This document shows, piece after piece, positions 27,829 through 36,175 of a stretch of 64,000 nt of DNA (within the stretch, counting starts at the first letter, position 1; each line of letters begins with the position of its first letter). The notes below the pieces were generated by a model. The model made no database searches, was not told the DNA's origin, and was given only the letters and a program-made list of their open reading frames with translations. Made by a program: the position numbers and the translations under genes. This DNA comes from Neisseriaceae bacterium (GTDB lineage Bacteria; Pseudomonadota; Gammaproteobacteria; Burkholderiales; Neisseriaceae), in NCBI GenBank assembly GCA_017458185.1, contig JAFTFY010000030.1, positions 50,720 through 114,719 of the forward strand, read 5' to 3'.

Positions 27829-29226
27829 ATGTCTCATCATAGCAAAACTTGGTCGGCACGGTTTAGCGAACCTGTGTCGGAATTAGTGAAAACTTACACC
27901 GCGTCCATTCAATTTGACAAACGATTAAGCCTTGTGGATATTCAAGGTTCATTAGCTCACGCTCAAATGCTTGCTGAATGTGGCGTGTTAAGCGAAGCGG
28001 ATTTAGCCGATATTCGTCGTGGTATGGCAGAAATTATTGATTTAATTAACCAAAATAAAATCGACTGGTCAGTTGATTTAGAAGATGTGCATATGAATGT
28101 GGAACGCTTGCTCACCCAAAAAGTGGGCGATGCAGGGGCAAGATTGCACACAGGACGCAGTCGCAATGACCAAGTGGCAACCGATATTCGCCTGTGGTTA
28201 CGGGGGGAAACCGACACCATTTTGCAACTGATTGCCGACTTTCAGGCAGCCTTGTTGAATTTGGCACTTGACCATACCGACACCATTTTGCCAGGTTTTA
28301 CACACTTGCAAGTGGCGCAACCTGTGAGTTTTGCTCATCATTTAATGGCGTATGTGGAGATGTTTGGACGAGACGCGGAACGCTTTGCCGACTGCCGCCG
28401 CCGCATTAACCGCTCGCCTTTGGGGGCAGCGGCTTTGGCAGGCACAACTTATCCGATTAAACGCAAGCGAACCGCTGAACTGTTAGGCTTTGAAGAAGTC
28501 TGCCGTAATTCATTAGACGCAGTTTCCGACCGTGATTTTGCGATTGAATTTGCTGCTGCCGCCAGCATTTTAATGATGCACTTCTCACGACTGTCCGAAG
28601 AATTAGTGCTGTGGTCAAGCCAGCGATTTGCGTTTATCAAAATGTCCGACCGCTACTGCACAGGCTCTTCGATTATGCCGCAAAAGAAAAACCCTGATGT
28701 GCCAGAGTTGGTTCGTGGCAAAACAGGACGCGTTTATGGACATTTAATCGCCCTTTTAACGCTGATGAAATCGCAACCGTTGGCATACAACAAAGACAAT
28801 CAAGAAGACAAAGAACCCTTGTTTGACACCGTCAATACAGTGATTGACACGCTACGCATTTACACCGATATGGTATCAGGCATTGTGCCGATTGTAGAAA
28901 ATATGCGACAAGCCGCCCTGCAAGGCTTTGCCACCGCAACCGACTTGGCGGACTACTTGGTGAAAAAAGGCATACCATTCCGTGAAAGTCATGGCATCGT
29001 TGCCGCCGCCGTTAAATACGCCGAAGAACAAAAATGTCGCTTGGAAGATTTACCGTTAGAAAAATTGCAATCTTTTTCACCATTGATTGAAGACGATATT
29101 TACAGCGTTTTAACGCTGGAAGGCAGCCTGAAAGCCCGCAACCACACAGGCGGCACCGCCCCTAATCAAGTGAAAAAACAAATTGAATTTTGGCAAAAAC
29201 GGTTGAGCGATAAAAACGCACAATGA
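27829..29226 (+). CDS. argH: Argininosuccinate lyase
   Basis: This 465-residue enzyme of the fumarase superfamily makes arginine and fumarate. The signature [12 protein letters not shown] (about 281-292) and [13 protein letters not shown] (substrate loop) are present. Full family length. RBS AGGAT lies upstream of the ATG. Uptake sequences are read in frame (FQAALL near 140, EGSLKA near 435). The stop overlaps the next gene (ATGA). Confidence 0.97.
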   Translation: MSHHSKTWSARFSEPVSELVKTYTASIQFDKRLSLVDIQGSLAHAQMLAECGVLSEADLADIRRGMAEIIDLINQNKIDWSVDLEDVHMNVERLLTQKVGDAGARLHTGRSRNDQVATDIRLWLRGETDTILQLIADFQAALLNLALDHTDTILPGFTHLQVAQPVSFAHHLMAYVEMFGRDAERFADCRRRINRSPLGAAALAGTTYPIKRKRTAELLGFEEVCRNSLDAVSDRDFAIEFAAAASILMMHFSRLSEELVLWSSQRFAFIKMSDRYCTGSSIMPQKKNPDVPELVRGKTGRVYGHLIALLTLMKSQPLAYNKDNQEDKEPLFDTVNTVIDTLRIYTDMVSGIVPIVENMRQAALQGFATATDLADYLVKKGIPFRESHGIVAAAVKYAEEQKCRLEDLPLEKLQSFSPLIEDDIYSVLTLEGSLKARNHTGGTAPNQVKKQIEFWQKRLSDKNAQ

Positions 29227-29928
29227 ACTGGCTATTATTCATCACAACCTACTGGCTGATTTCACTCATACCTGGCTTAAATATGACATTAGCATTAAGT
29301 TTGGGTATGAGTATTGGCTTAAAACGCGTGCAACCTATGCTACTTGGTGCCATATTCAGTTTAGGCATTGTTGGTTGGCTGTGTGCCGCATTAGCAGGCA
29401 TTATTTTATCCACTAACCCATTGATATTTCGTATTTTTACTTCCATTTGTGCCATTTATTTACTCTATATCGCCTACACCATGTGGCGAACCAGCACAAA
29501 AGCACGCGTCCAAAAACCCACACAAATAACGCGTAAGATGTTGTTTTGGCAAGGATTTATGTGTTCTCTCGGCAACCCCAAAGCATGGGCATTTTTCGTC
29601 TCATTCATTCCGCCGTTTTTAGACAAAAACAACCCTTTCGGCATACATTTATACATTCTATTAGCCATAATGATGACGATTGAATATCTTAATTTACTAC
29701 TCTACGCCACAGGCGGAGCGGTATAGTCGATAAACTTCAAAAGTATAAAAGGCGGCGAGCCGCAGACAGTATAAAATAATACGACAAGGCAAGCCAACGA
29801 ATTATAATTTTGAAGTTTATCGACTAATATTAAGCAAAATACTCACACACCACGCCGCCAAGTTAGAAAAAATCAGTGCCATAATGATTGCCCTATTAGC
29901 CACGCTGATGTTATTGGATAAGTTTTAA
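29223..29928 (+). pseudogene. LysE/RhtB-family exporter gene broken by a Correia-like element
   Basis: The first 166 codons (to GGAV at 29723) give a typical LysE-type exporter: NMTLALSLGMSIGLKRV, several membrane helices and GNPKAWAFFVSFIPPFL. The TAG at 29724-29726 is the left end of a repeat element. Beyond the element, from 29830, the frame resumes as LSKILTHHAAKLEKI and ends at TAA 29926-29928. Joining GTA and TTA across one TA copy restores a protein of about 200 residues, the normal family length. The element therefore removed the last helix. The gene overlaps argH by ATGA. A truncated product is still possible. Confidence 0.88.
29724..29827. repeat. Correia-like miniature element, copy D, inside lysE
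   Basis: The ends TAGTCGATAAACTTCAAAA and its inverse are nearly the same as those of copy A (1565-1670). The core GCCGCAGACAGTAT...AATACGACAAGGC is shared. TA flanks it on both sides (29722-29723 and 29828-29829), which fits a TA target duplication. Confidence 0.88.
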
Positions 29929-29932
29929 CCTT

Positions 29933-30754
29933 TCAGGCTGCCTGAAACACCCCGCCTGTAACGCGTTCCAAGCCTGCTAAATCGGGTAAGGTTTGAATAT
30001 TACGAAAACCTGCGTTGGCTAATAACTGACGCACGCTTTCGCCCTGTTCAAAGCCGTGTTCTAACCAAATTTCGCCACCATTTTTCAAAAACCGCCCTGC
30101 CCCATTGATAAGTATGCGATATGCCGATAAGCCGTCTGCAAAGTCAGTTAAGGCGTTTTGTGGTTCAAAGCGTAAATCGCCCTGTGTTAAGTGTGCGTCA
30201 TCATAAGCAATATACGGCGGATTGCTGATAATTATATCCACGCTGTTTTTTTCAGGCAGCCTGAAACAATCGTACCAGTTGCCCTGCGTCCATTCGATTG
30301 CGGCTTGCAGACGCTGGGCGTTTTTTTGTGCTATTTTTAAGGCATTATCCGAAATATCACTTGCCCACACCGTGCAGTCGGGGCGTTGTAGTTTGATTGA
30401 AATCGCCAAAATGCCACTGCCGCAACCCAAATCCCATACGATTGCAGGCGTTTCAGGCAGCCTGAATAAAGCAGTTTCTAACAACAATTCCGTTTCAGGG
30501 CGTGGAATAAGCACGCTTTGATTAACGCAAAACACTCTGCCGTAAAATTCTTTTTCGCCCAAAATATACGCCATAGGCTCGCCGTTTAGGCGGCGGCATT
30601 GCAAGGCGTTTAGGCGGTTTAATGCGTCATCGCTTAATTTATCTTCGCTGTGGGTAACAATTTGTGCAGACGACAAACCCAACACCGCCTGTAATAACAT
30701 TCGGCTTTCTAATCGTGGCAAAGGGGATTGTTTAATCCAGTCGTGAATGGTCAT
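29933..30754 (-). CDS. prmC: Release factor glutamine methyltransferase
   Basis: This 273-residue enzyme methylates the GGQ glutamine of release factors RF1 and RF2. The SAM motif VWDLGCGSGILAIS and the catalytic NPPY (IIISNPPYIAYDD) are clear, with the N-terminal helical RF-binding domain before. Two in-frame uptake sequences encode FRLPE (about 98 and 168). The last codons, QAA and the TGA stop, are themselves an uptake sequence (29934-29946). Confidence 0.95.
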   Translation of the reverse strand: MTIHDWIKQSPLPRLESRMLLQAVLGLSSAQIVTHSEDKLSDDALNRLNALQCRRLNGEPMAYILGEKEFYGRVFCVNQSVLIPRPETELLLETALFRLPETPAIVWDLGCGSGILAISIKLQRPDCTVWASDISDNALKIAQKNAQRLQAAIEWTQGNWYDCFRLPEKNSVDIIISNPPYIAYDDAHLTQGDLRFEPQNALTDFADGLSAYRILINGAGRFLKNGGEIWLEHGFEQGESVRQLLANAGFRNIQTLPDLAGLERVTGGVFQAA

Positions 30755-30774
30755 TTTTTCAGGCTGCCTGAAAG

Positions 30775-31764
30775 TTAAAATTTACGGAAAATCTTTTTAT
30801 ACCAATCTTCCATAAAACGAAAAAAAATTAAAACATTTATAATGGATACGGTTGTAATTGAAATTGAACTGCGTATCCAATTATCTATTGATAATATTTG
30901 AGAAATGTATTTGTATAATTCAGTTAGTAAATTATGAATAATTAAGAACATTACAAATGATATTACCAATGTTGTTAATAACGCCCAAATCATTTTTCCA
31001 ATTGTTTGTGCATTTTTTATAATTGGCAAAACTGATTCAGTCTCCAAAATAGGACGAGATGCAATAAATGCTGCAACCAATCTGACGATATATAAAACAA
31101 AGAAAACCATGTAAATAAAAAATACACTTTCTCGCATATAGTAAAATTGATCAAACGGTATCATAGTTGAACTACCTTCTTTTGAATGATCATGAAGTGC
31201 AAAAAAAAGATCGTTAGGTGATTTTGAACCAACATGCTTTGACAAAACATCAGCAATATTTTGCGTAACAGGATTAGAAATCATCAAACTATGGTCTTGA
31301 TTTATTAAAATCGCCAAGCAAAATAATTCAATTAGCAAGCATTGAAAAAACACATTGGTTGCCACTCTTTGCATTTTGCTCATGGTAATAACAAGCACGC
31401 CTTTTTTCTTTAACGATACGCCATAATGTGCTTCTATTGCTTTTTCGACTTCTTGTTTTTCCTCTTCTGACAAGCGATTAAATTTTTCTTCAACTTCTTT
31501 TTCATCTTTATACGGCGATAATAATTTTCCAATCAAAGGATAAAGTAATTTCGGAGCATAAACTAATAACACCGCAAAACCAATATATAACGCACCGCCC
31601 ACCATTAAACGAGCCGAGCCATTTATTCCCATTTCTCTTGGCAATGGCAGAATAAAAAACGCCGCCGCCAATACCATTAAATAGCAAACCACCAAATATT
31701 GCAGACGCAAATAATAAACCGATGATTTGGTGTAAATATCAACAATGTCTTTTCCTAAACTCAT
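30775..31764 (-). CDS. Unknown six-helix membrane protein, paralogue B
   Basis: This 329-residue paralogue of the protein at 22133-23110 has the same start (MSL..DIVDIYTKSSVYYLRLQYLVVCY, with few differences to about residue 95) and the same helix pattern. From about residue 175 the two differ strongly, with a different periplasmic loop (about 180-205) and C-terminus. Residues 97-118 also differ. The family is unknown to me. Both copies follow unrelated housekeeping genes and are flanked by uptake sequences, so a duplication followed by selective drift of one half is likely. Confidence 0.75.
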   Translation of the reverse strand: MSLGKDIVDIYTKSSVYYLRLQYLVVCYLMVLAAAFFILPLPREMGINGSARLMVGGALYIGFAVLLVYAPKLLYPLIGKLLSPYKDEKEVEEKFNRLSEEEKQEVEKAIEAHYGVSLKKKGVLVITMSKMQRVATNVFFQCLLIELFCLAILINQDHSLMISNPVTQNIADVLSKHVGSKSPNDLFFALHDHSKEGSSTMIPFDQFYYMRESVFFIYMVFFVLYIVRLVAAFIASRPILETESVLPIIKNAQTIGKMIWALLTTLVISFVMFLIIHNLLTELYKYISQILSIDNWIRSSISITTVSIINVLIFFRFMEDWYKKIFRKF

Positions 31765-31816
31765 TATTCAGTTACTCTATTAAAAATATGCTTTCAGGCT
31801 GCCTGAAACATTAAAA

Positions 31817-31846
31817 AACGCTCCCCAAAACTTTTCAGGGAGCGTT
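31817..31846 (-). terminator. Terminator of the rpmH-rnpA-yidD-yidC operon
   Basis: A 9-bp stem AACGCTCCC/GGGAGCGTT (31817-31825 with 31838-31846) is followed, on the minus strand, by a T-run. It lies 10 bases after the yidC stop. Confidence 0.88.
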
Positions 31847-31855
31847 ATTTTAACA

Positions 31856-33478
31856 TTATGCCTTAACGCTGGCTTTTTCAATTTGGCGGTTAATCCACCA
31901 TTGTTGGGCAATCGACAGAATATTATTCACCACCCAGTATAAAACCAAACCTGCTGGGAAGAAGAAGAACATCACCGAAAACACCACAGGCATAATTTTC
32001 ATCATTTTGGCTTGCATGGGGTCTGTGGGCGGCGGGCTTAAATAGGTTTGTAAAAACATCGTGCCTGCCATCACAATCGGCAAAATAAAATAGGGGTCAG
32101 TGCGTGCCAAGTCGGTAATCCAGCCTATCCACGGGGCTTGACGCAGTTCAACTGAACTTAATAACGCCCAGTATAAGCCCAAAAATACAGGAATTTGCAA
32201 CAAAATCGGCAAGCAACCGCCTAATGGATTGATTTTCTCGCGTTTGTATAACGCCATCATTTCTTGTTGTTGTTTCATTTTGTCATCAACATACAAGACT
32301 TTTAACTCTTGCAATTTGGGGGCAACGGCACGCATTTTTGCCATAGATTTGTAAGACGCGGCGTTTAAGGGATACAACACGATTTTTACCAAAATCACTA
32401 ACAACACAATCGCCCAGCCCCAGTTGCCCACAAAACTGTGCAGTTTTTGCAATAACCAAAATAAAGGAGACGCAAATAAATGCACTTTGCCATAATCTTT
32501 AACTAATTGAAAATTATCCGCAACTTGCGTGATGGCAGCGTATTCTTGCGGCCCTGCATACAGTTTCATCGGAATATTCATCACGCCTTGTGCTGGCAAA
32601 TCAGGCAGCGGAACCAAAACACCTGCGGAATATAAACCGTCTTTACTGCGTTTGGTAAAATCAGGCGAACAGGGTTTGCCGCACACTGTGGGCTGATTTT
32701 TCGCCTGCATAATCCACGCCGACACAAAATAATGCTGAATAATGCCCACCCAACCTGTGTTGGTTTGCTTAACAAAATCGGCTTTATTTTTGGCAATATC
32801 TTCAAATGATACTTTTTCAAACTTGCCGTCAGGCGTGTATAATACAGGGCCTGTGTAAGTTTGCGTAAAATACGCACCGCCAGCAGGCTTGTGGTCATCA
32901 CGCAATAAGCGATACATCGCATTCAATTTCACTGGGCTTGCTGAACGGTTTTCCACACGATAATCTACGCCAAGCAAATAACTGCCTTGCTTGAAGTTGT
33001 AGGTTTTATACACCGTCAAGCCGTTTTCAGCCTGCCCTGTGAGTTTAACGCTTAAAGTGTCGCCATTCATCACATATTCAGGCTTATCCGCGGTGAAATT
33101 CACTGCCACATATTGATTATCCGCAGAATTGATTAAACCGCTTTGAGCAATGTAAGTGTTTTTATCAGAATTTTCAAATAAAACAAAGGGTTTATTTTCA
33201 TCTTCGGTTGAATTGTGGCGTGTGAAAGACAAATCACGAATATCGCCACTGGCTTCATCGATATGCAAATCGAAGACATCGGTTTTCACGCTGATTAAGC
33301 GAGAAGTGCTTAATTTTTCACTTTCTACCGTTTGATTAGCCACAACCTGCGTTTGATTTTCAGGCAGCGTAGTCGCTGGCGGCGGCGGCGGAAAAAGATA
33401 ATTCCACACCAGCAAAATCAGTGCGGCGATGATAATAAACAAAATCAGATTGCGGCTATTGTCTTGTCGTTGATTCAT
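31856..33478 (-). CDS. yidC: Membrane protein insertase YidC
   Basis: This 540-residue protein inserts and folds inner-membrane proteins, alone or with SecYEG. It has an N-terminal helix (about 9-26), a large periplasmic P1 domain (about 45-335), and the conserved C-terminal helices with NWGWAIVLLVILVKI, KREKINPLGGCLPILLQIPVFLGLYW and ALVLYWVVNN-type endings. The frame opens at 33532, but ATG 33478 ([10 protein letters not shown]) matches the family. It overlaps yidD by 23 bases. Confidence 0.96.
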   Translation of the reverse strand: MNQRQDNSRNLILFIIIAALILLVWNYLFPPPPPATTLPENQTQVVANQTVESEKLSTSRLISVKTDVFDLHIDEASGDIRDLSFTRHNSTEDENKPFVLFENSDKNTYIAQSGLINSADNQYVAVNFTADKPEYVMNGDTLSVKLTGQAENGLTVYKTYNFKQGSYLLGVDYRVENRSASPVKLNAMYRLLRDDHKPAGGAYFTQTYTGPVLYTPDGKFEKVSFEDIAKNKADFVKQTNTGWVGIIQHYFVSAWIMQAKNQPTVCGKPCSPDFTKRSKDGLYSAGVLVPLPDLPAQGVMNIPMKLYAGPQEYAAITQVADNFQLVKDYGKVHLFASPLFWLLQKLHSFVGNWGWAIVLLVILVKIVLYPLNAASYKSMAKMRAVAPKLQELKVLYVDDKMKQQQEMMALYKREKINPLGGCLPILLQIPVFLGLYWALLSSVELRQAPWIGWITDLARTDPYFILPIVMAGTMFLQTYLSPPPTDPMQAKMMKIMPVVFSVMFFFFPAGLVLYWVVNNILSIAQQWWINRQIEKASVKA

Positions 33479-33713
33479 AAGTATTTTTTTCCATATGATT
33501 GTGCGGCACAGGGTCAAAACCATAACCGCCAAAAGGATGACAACGCAACAAGCGTTTGAGTGTTAAATACGAACCCTTAACCGCCCCAAAGCGGCTAATG
33601 GCTTCGACTGCATATTGCGAACAAGTGGGCGTATAACGGCAACGAGCAGGCAAAAACGGGCTAATGCCTGTTTGATAAAAACGAATGAGTAAGATGAATA
33701 ATCGTTTTATCAT
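33456..33713 (-). CDS. yidD: Membrane protein insertion efficiency factor YidD
   Basis: This 85-residue protein has the YidD signature [29 protein letters not shown] and a conserved C-rich core ([14 protein letters not shown]). It helps YidC. It overlaps both yidC and rnpA, as in most bacteria. Confidence 0.95.
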   Translation of the reverse strand: MIKRLFILLIRFYQTGISPFLPARCRYTPTCSQYAVEAISRFGAVKGSYLTLKRLLRCHPFGGYGFDPVPHNHMEKNTYESTTRQ

Positions 33714-34045
33714 TGTGTAACCTGCAATCGTTGAAGTTGTTGTGCTAATTTGCCAAAATCGGCTTTACCAAACTTTTGCCGCACTTGGATAACAAAATCT
33801 TGCGGCGGCAGACAGTGACGATTTAAGCGAAACCACTCACGCAAAAGGCGTTTCATTAAATTGCGTTCGACTGCTTTTTTGGCACATTTTTTACCGACCA
33901 CCAAACCAAGCCGTGCGTGCGACAAACCATTATTGCCACGATAAACACAAATCTGCCCTAAAATCAACCGCTTACGCAATGCAAAAACGGAAGAGAACTC
34001 TTCCGCTTTTAAAAGTCTGTACTGCTTGGCGAACGAATAACGCAA
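33710..34045 (-). CDS. rnpA: Ribonuclease P protein component
   Basis: This 111-residue basic protein has the RNase P motif [26 protein letters not shown] and the start [20 protein letters not shown]. It binds the catalytic RNA that trims tRNA 5' ends. The only start codon in the right place is TTG (34043-34045), 2 bases after the rpmH stop, so translation is probably coupled to rpmH and held low by the weak start. Confidence 0.95.
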   Translation of the reverse strand: MRYSFAKQYRLLKAEEFSSVFALRKRLILGQICVYRGNNGLSHARLGLVVGKKCAKKAVERNLMKRLLREWFRLNRHCLPPQDFVIQVRQKFGKADFGKLAQQLQRLQVTQ

Positions 34046-34047
34046 AA

Positions 34048-34182
34048 TTAAACAGCCAAGCGTTTGCGACCTTTGGCACGGCGAGCAGCCAAAACAGCCC
34101 GACCACCACGAGTGCGAGAACGAACCAAAAAGCCATGTGTGCGTTTGCGGCGTGTAACAGAAGGTTGGTAAGTGCGTTTCAT
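34048..34182 (-). CDS. rpmH: 50S ribosomal protein L34
   Basis: This 44-residue, very basic protein begins [17 protein letters not shown] and ends KGRKRLAV, matching L34. It heads the rpmH-rnpA-yidD-yidC cluster. dnaA, which often lies on the other side of rpmH, is absent; a composite repeat and a DUF4143 ATPase gene are there instead. Confidence 0.97.
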   Translation of the reverse strand: MKRTYQPSVTRRKRTHGFLVRSRTRGGRAVLAARRAKGRKRLAV

Positions 34183-34258
34183 TGTATTTTTCCTAATAAA
34201 ATTAAATTGTAAAACGGCGAATTACACTATATTTTAACGGTTTTGTCAAGACCTTAAA

Positions 34259-34470
34259 ACAGTGAGTAGTGAGTAATTAGCAATGAGCAATGAGTAATTA
34301 GCAATTATTTAGTTTCGCCTACGGCGAAACGGATATATTTTTAGATAACGCTTCGATTATGTTTTCAGGCAGCCTGAAAAAATATCGAAGCGTTATCTAA
34401 ATATATCCGTCAAGCCGCAGGCTTGACTACACGCCTAATTACTCATTGCTAATTGCTCATTGCTCATTGC
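34259..34470. repeat. Large-palindrome composite element, complete copy
   Basis: This copy shows the full layout without interruption. The left arm is AGTGAGTAGTGAGTAATTAG and CAATGAG words; next a hairpin TTTCGCC-TAC-GGCGAAA, ATAACGCTTCGATT, an inverted DUS (34362-34378), ATCGAAGCGTTAT, a hairpin GTCAAGCC-GCA-GGCTTGAC, and a right arm of CTAATTACTCATTGCTAATT words, the inverse of the left arm. About 210 bp in all. No coding frame. An AGGCTACCTGAA variant DUS follows at 34475. Confidence 0.85.
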
Positions 34471-34588
34471 TTTCAGGCTACCTGAAAATATGACTGATTA
34501 TTTATGACTTTCTATACCATTCTTGCAAAAGTCATATGAAAAATGTTATTATCATCAAAAAACTCGTATCTCTTTTGCTGGAATATCT

Positions 34589-35899
34589 ATGAAACGCCAC
34601 ATTCTTCATCAACTTATTCAATGGAAAAATAATCCACAACGAAAACCTTTATTGCTCACAGGTGTTAGGCAATGTGGTAAAACGCATATTTTGAAAGAAT
34701 TAGGCAATGCTCAATTTGACGATATGTGTTATATCAATTTTGAATCCAATCAAAATTACGCCATGATTTTTGATTATGATTTTAATGTTGAACGCATTAT
34801 TAAAGAAATTGAACTTTTACAACAATGCAAAATCACCGCAGGTAAAACGCTATTGATTTTTGATGAAATTCAAGACGCTCCACGAGCAATTACTGCATTA
34901 AAATATTTTTGTGAAAATATGCCACAATTACATATTGCCTGTGCAGGTTCTTTATTGGGTGTTGCATTAAAAAAAGAAAACATTTCTTTTCCTGTTGGTA
35001 AAGTCAATCGTTTATCTATGTATCCAATGAGTTTTGATGAATTTATTATTGCTATGGGCGAAGAAAAATACATTCAATTATTTGAAAACTGGCAAACAGA
35101 TAGAGAAATACCAAGCGTATATACTGAAAAATTTGAACGCTTATTAAAAGAATATTATATTGTAGGCGGTATGCCTGCCGTTGTTCAAGAATATATCAAT
35201 ACAAAAGACTTTGAAAATATTAAAAAAATACAAAACGATATACTTCAAGATTATGCTGACGACTTTTCTAAACACGCACCTGTTTCTGAAATAGAAAAAA
35301 TTCGTATGATTTGGCATTCAGTCCCCAAACAACTTGCCAAAGAAAACAATAAATTTGTTTTTTCTCATGTCAAACAAGGTAAAAGAGCAAATGAATTAGA
35401 AGCAGCCTTACAATGGCTAAAAAATGCAGGGCTTATTCATTTATTAGAATTAGTATCCAATGCAGAAATGCCATTATCAAGCAATGCCAATGCCACTTAT
35501 TTTAAAGTATATATGTCAGACATTGGCTTATTGTGCCGAAGTTTGGGATTAGAATATCAACAAATCATTTATCATTACGATACATTAAGCACATTCAAAG
35601 GTGCGATTGTGGAAAATTATGTTTTAAATGAATTGCTTCAATTAAATAAAAATCCCTATTTTTGGCGGTCAGGAAATAGTGCGGAATTGGATTTTTTAAT
35701 TGAAGAACAAGGAAATATCATTCCCATTGAAGTTAAATCCACTACCAATACGCAAGCCAAAAGTTATCGGCAATTTTGCAAAAAATATCAACCTAAATTA
35801 GGCTACAAATTGTCATTAAAAAATATCGGCAAAAACACTTGCGAACAAACCCAAACCATTAGTTTGCCATTGTATTTATTGTGGAAAATGGGGAAATAA
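34589..35899 (+). CDS. AAA ATPase with DUF4143 domain
   Basis: This 436-residue protein has Walker A GVRQCGKTH (about 24-32) and Walker B LLIFDEIQ (about 88-95) in an AAA_14-type ATPase domain, a winged-helix-like middle, and a C-terminal DUF4143 part whose SAELDFLIEE...IPIEVKS resembles a degenerate PD-(D/E)xK site. Such proteins are widespread in bacteria, often mobile, and of unknown function. The ATG at 34589 is preferred to an upstream one at 34523. Low GC and a monocistronic position with its own terminator fit an acquired gene. Confidence 0.85.
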   Translation: MKRHILHQLIQWKNNPQRKPLLLTGVRQCGKTHILKELGNAQFDDMCYINFESNQNYAMIFDYDFNVERIIKEIELLQQCKITAGKTLLIFDEIQDAPRAITALKYFCENMPQLHIACAGSLLGVALKKENISFPVGKVNRLSMYPMSFDEFIIAMGEEKYIQLFENWQTDREIPSVYTEKFERLLKEYYIVGGMPAVVQEYINTKDFENIKKIQNDILQDYADDFSKHAPVSEIEKIRMIWHSVPKQLAKENNKFVFSHVKQGKRANELEAALQWLKNAGLIHLLELVSNAEMPLSSNANATYFKVYMSDIGLLCRSLGLEYQQIIYHYDTLSTFKGAIVENYVLNELLQLNKNPYFWRSGNSAELDFLIEEQGNIIPIEVKSTTNTQAKSYRQFCKKYQPKLGYKLSLKNIGKNTCEQTQTISLPLYLLWKMGK

Positions 35900-35926
35900 A
35901 AAACGGCTTGTTTTAAACCGTTTTTT
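35898..35926 (+). terminator. Terminator of the DUF4143 ATPase gene
   Basis: The stem AAAAACGG/CCGTTTTT (35899-35906 with 35918-35925) is followed by Ts. It begins at the stop codon and ends where a Correia-like element starts. Confidence 0.75.
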
Positions 35927-36136
35927 ATAATCGTTTCAGTTCAAAATATACCAAGACGGCGAGCCGCAGACAGTATAAACATAGTCGGTTCACAGCAAAA
36001 GCAGTCAAGGCGGTGAAGCCGCAGATAGTATGACTAATACAGCAAGGCGAACCAACGCTGAATGGTTTTGCTGTGAATTGACTATAATACGGCAAGACAA
36101 GCCAACGATGGTAGATTTTGAAATGAAACGACTATA
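35926..36136. repeat. Correia-like element (outer copy) split by another
   Basis: The outer ends are TATAATCGTTTCAGTTCAAA (left) and the inverse of TATAGTCGTTTCATTTCAAA (right). The outer core GACGGCGAGCCGCAGACAGTATAAA stops at 35979 and resumes at about 36085 with TAATACGGCAAGACAAGCC. Without the inner element the outer copy would be about 104 bp, the usual size. Confidence 0.85.
35980..36086. repeat. Correia-like element nested in the outer copy
   Basis: This inner element starts ATAGTCGGTTCACAGCAAAA and ends with the inverse of TATAGTCAATTCACAGCAAA. It is very close to copy C at 15576-15682. It sits in the TATAAATAATACGG core word of the outer element, another TA site. Confidence 0.85.
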
Positions 36137-36175
36137 TTTTTCAGGCTGCCTGAAAGCATTACAAACTCATTGTTT

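Noticed and set aside
34183..34588. Possible replication origin next to rpmH
   Set aside because: No dnaA gene and no cluster of TTATCCACA-like boxes; the region is a composite repeat.
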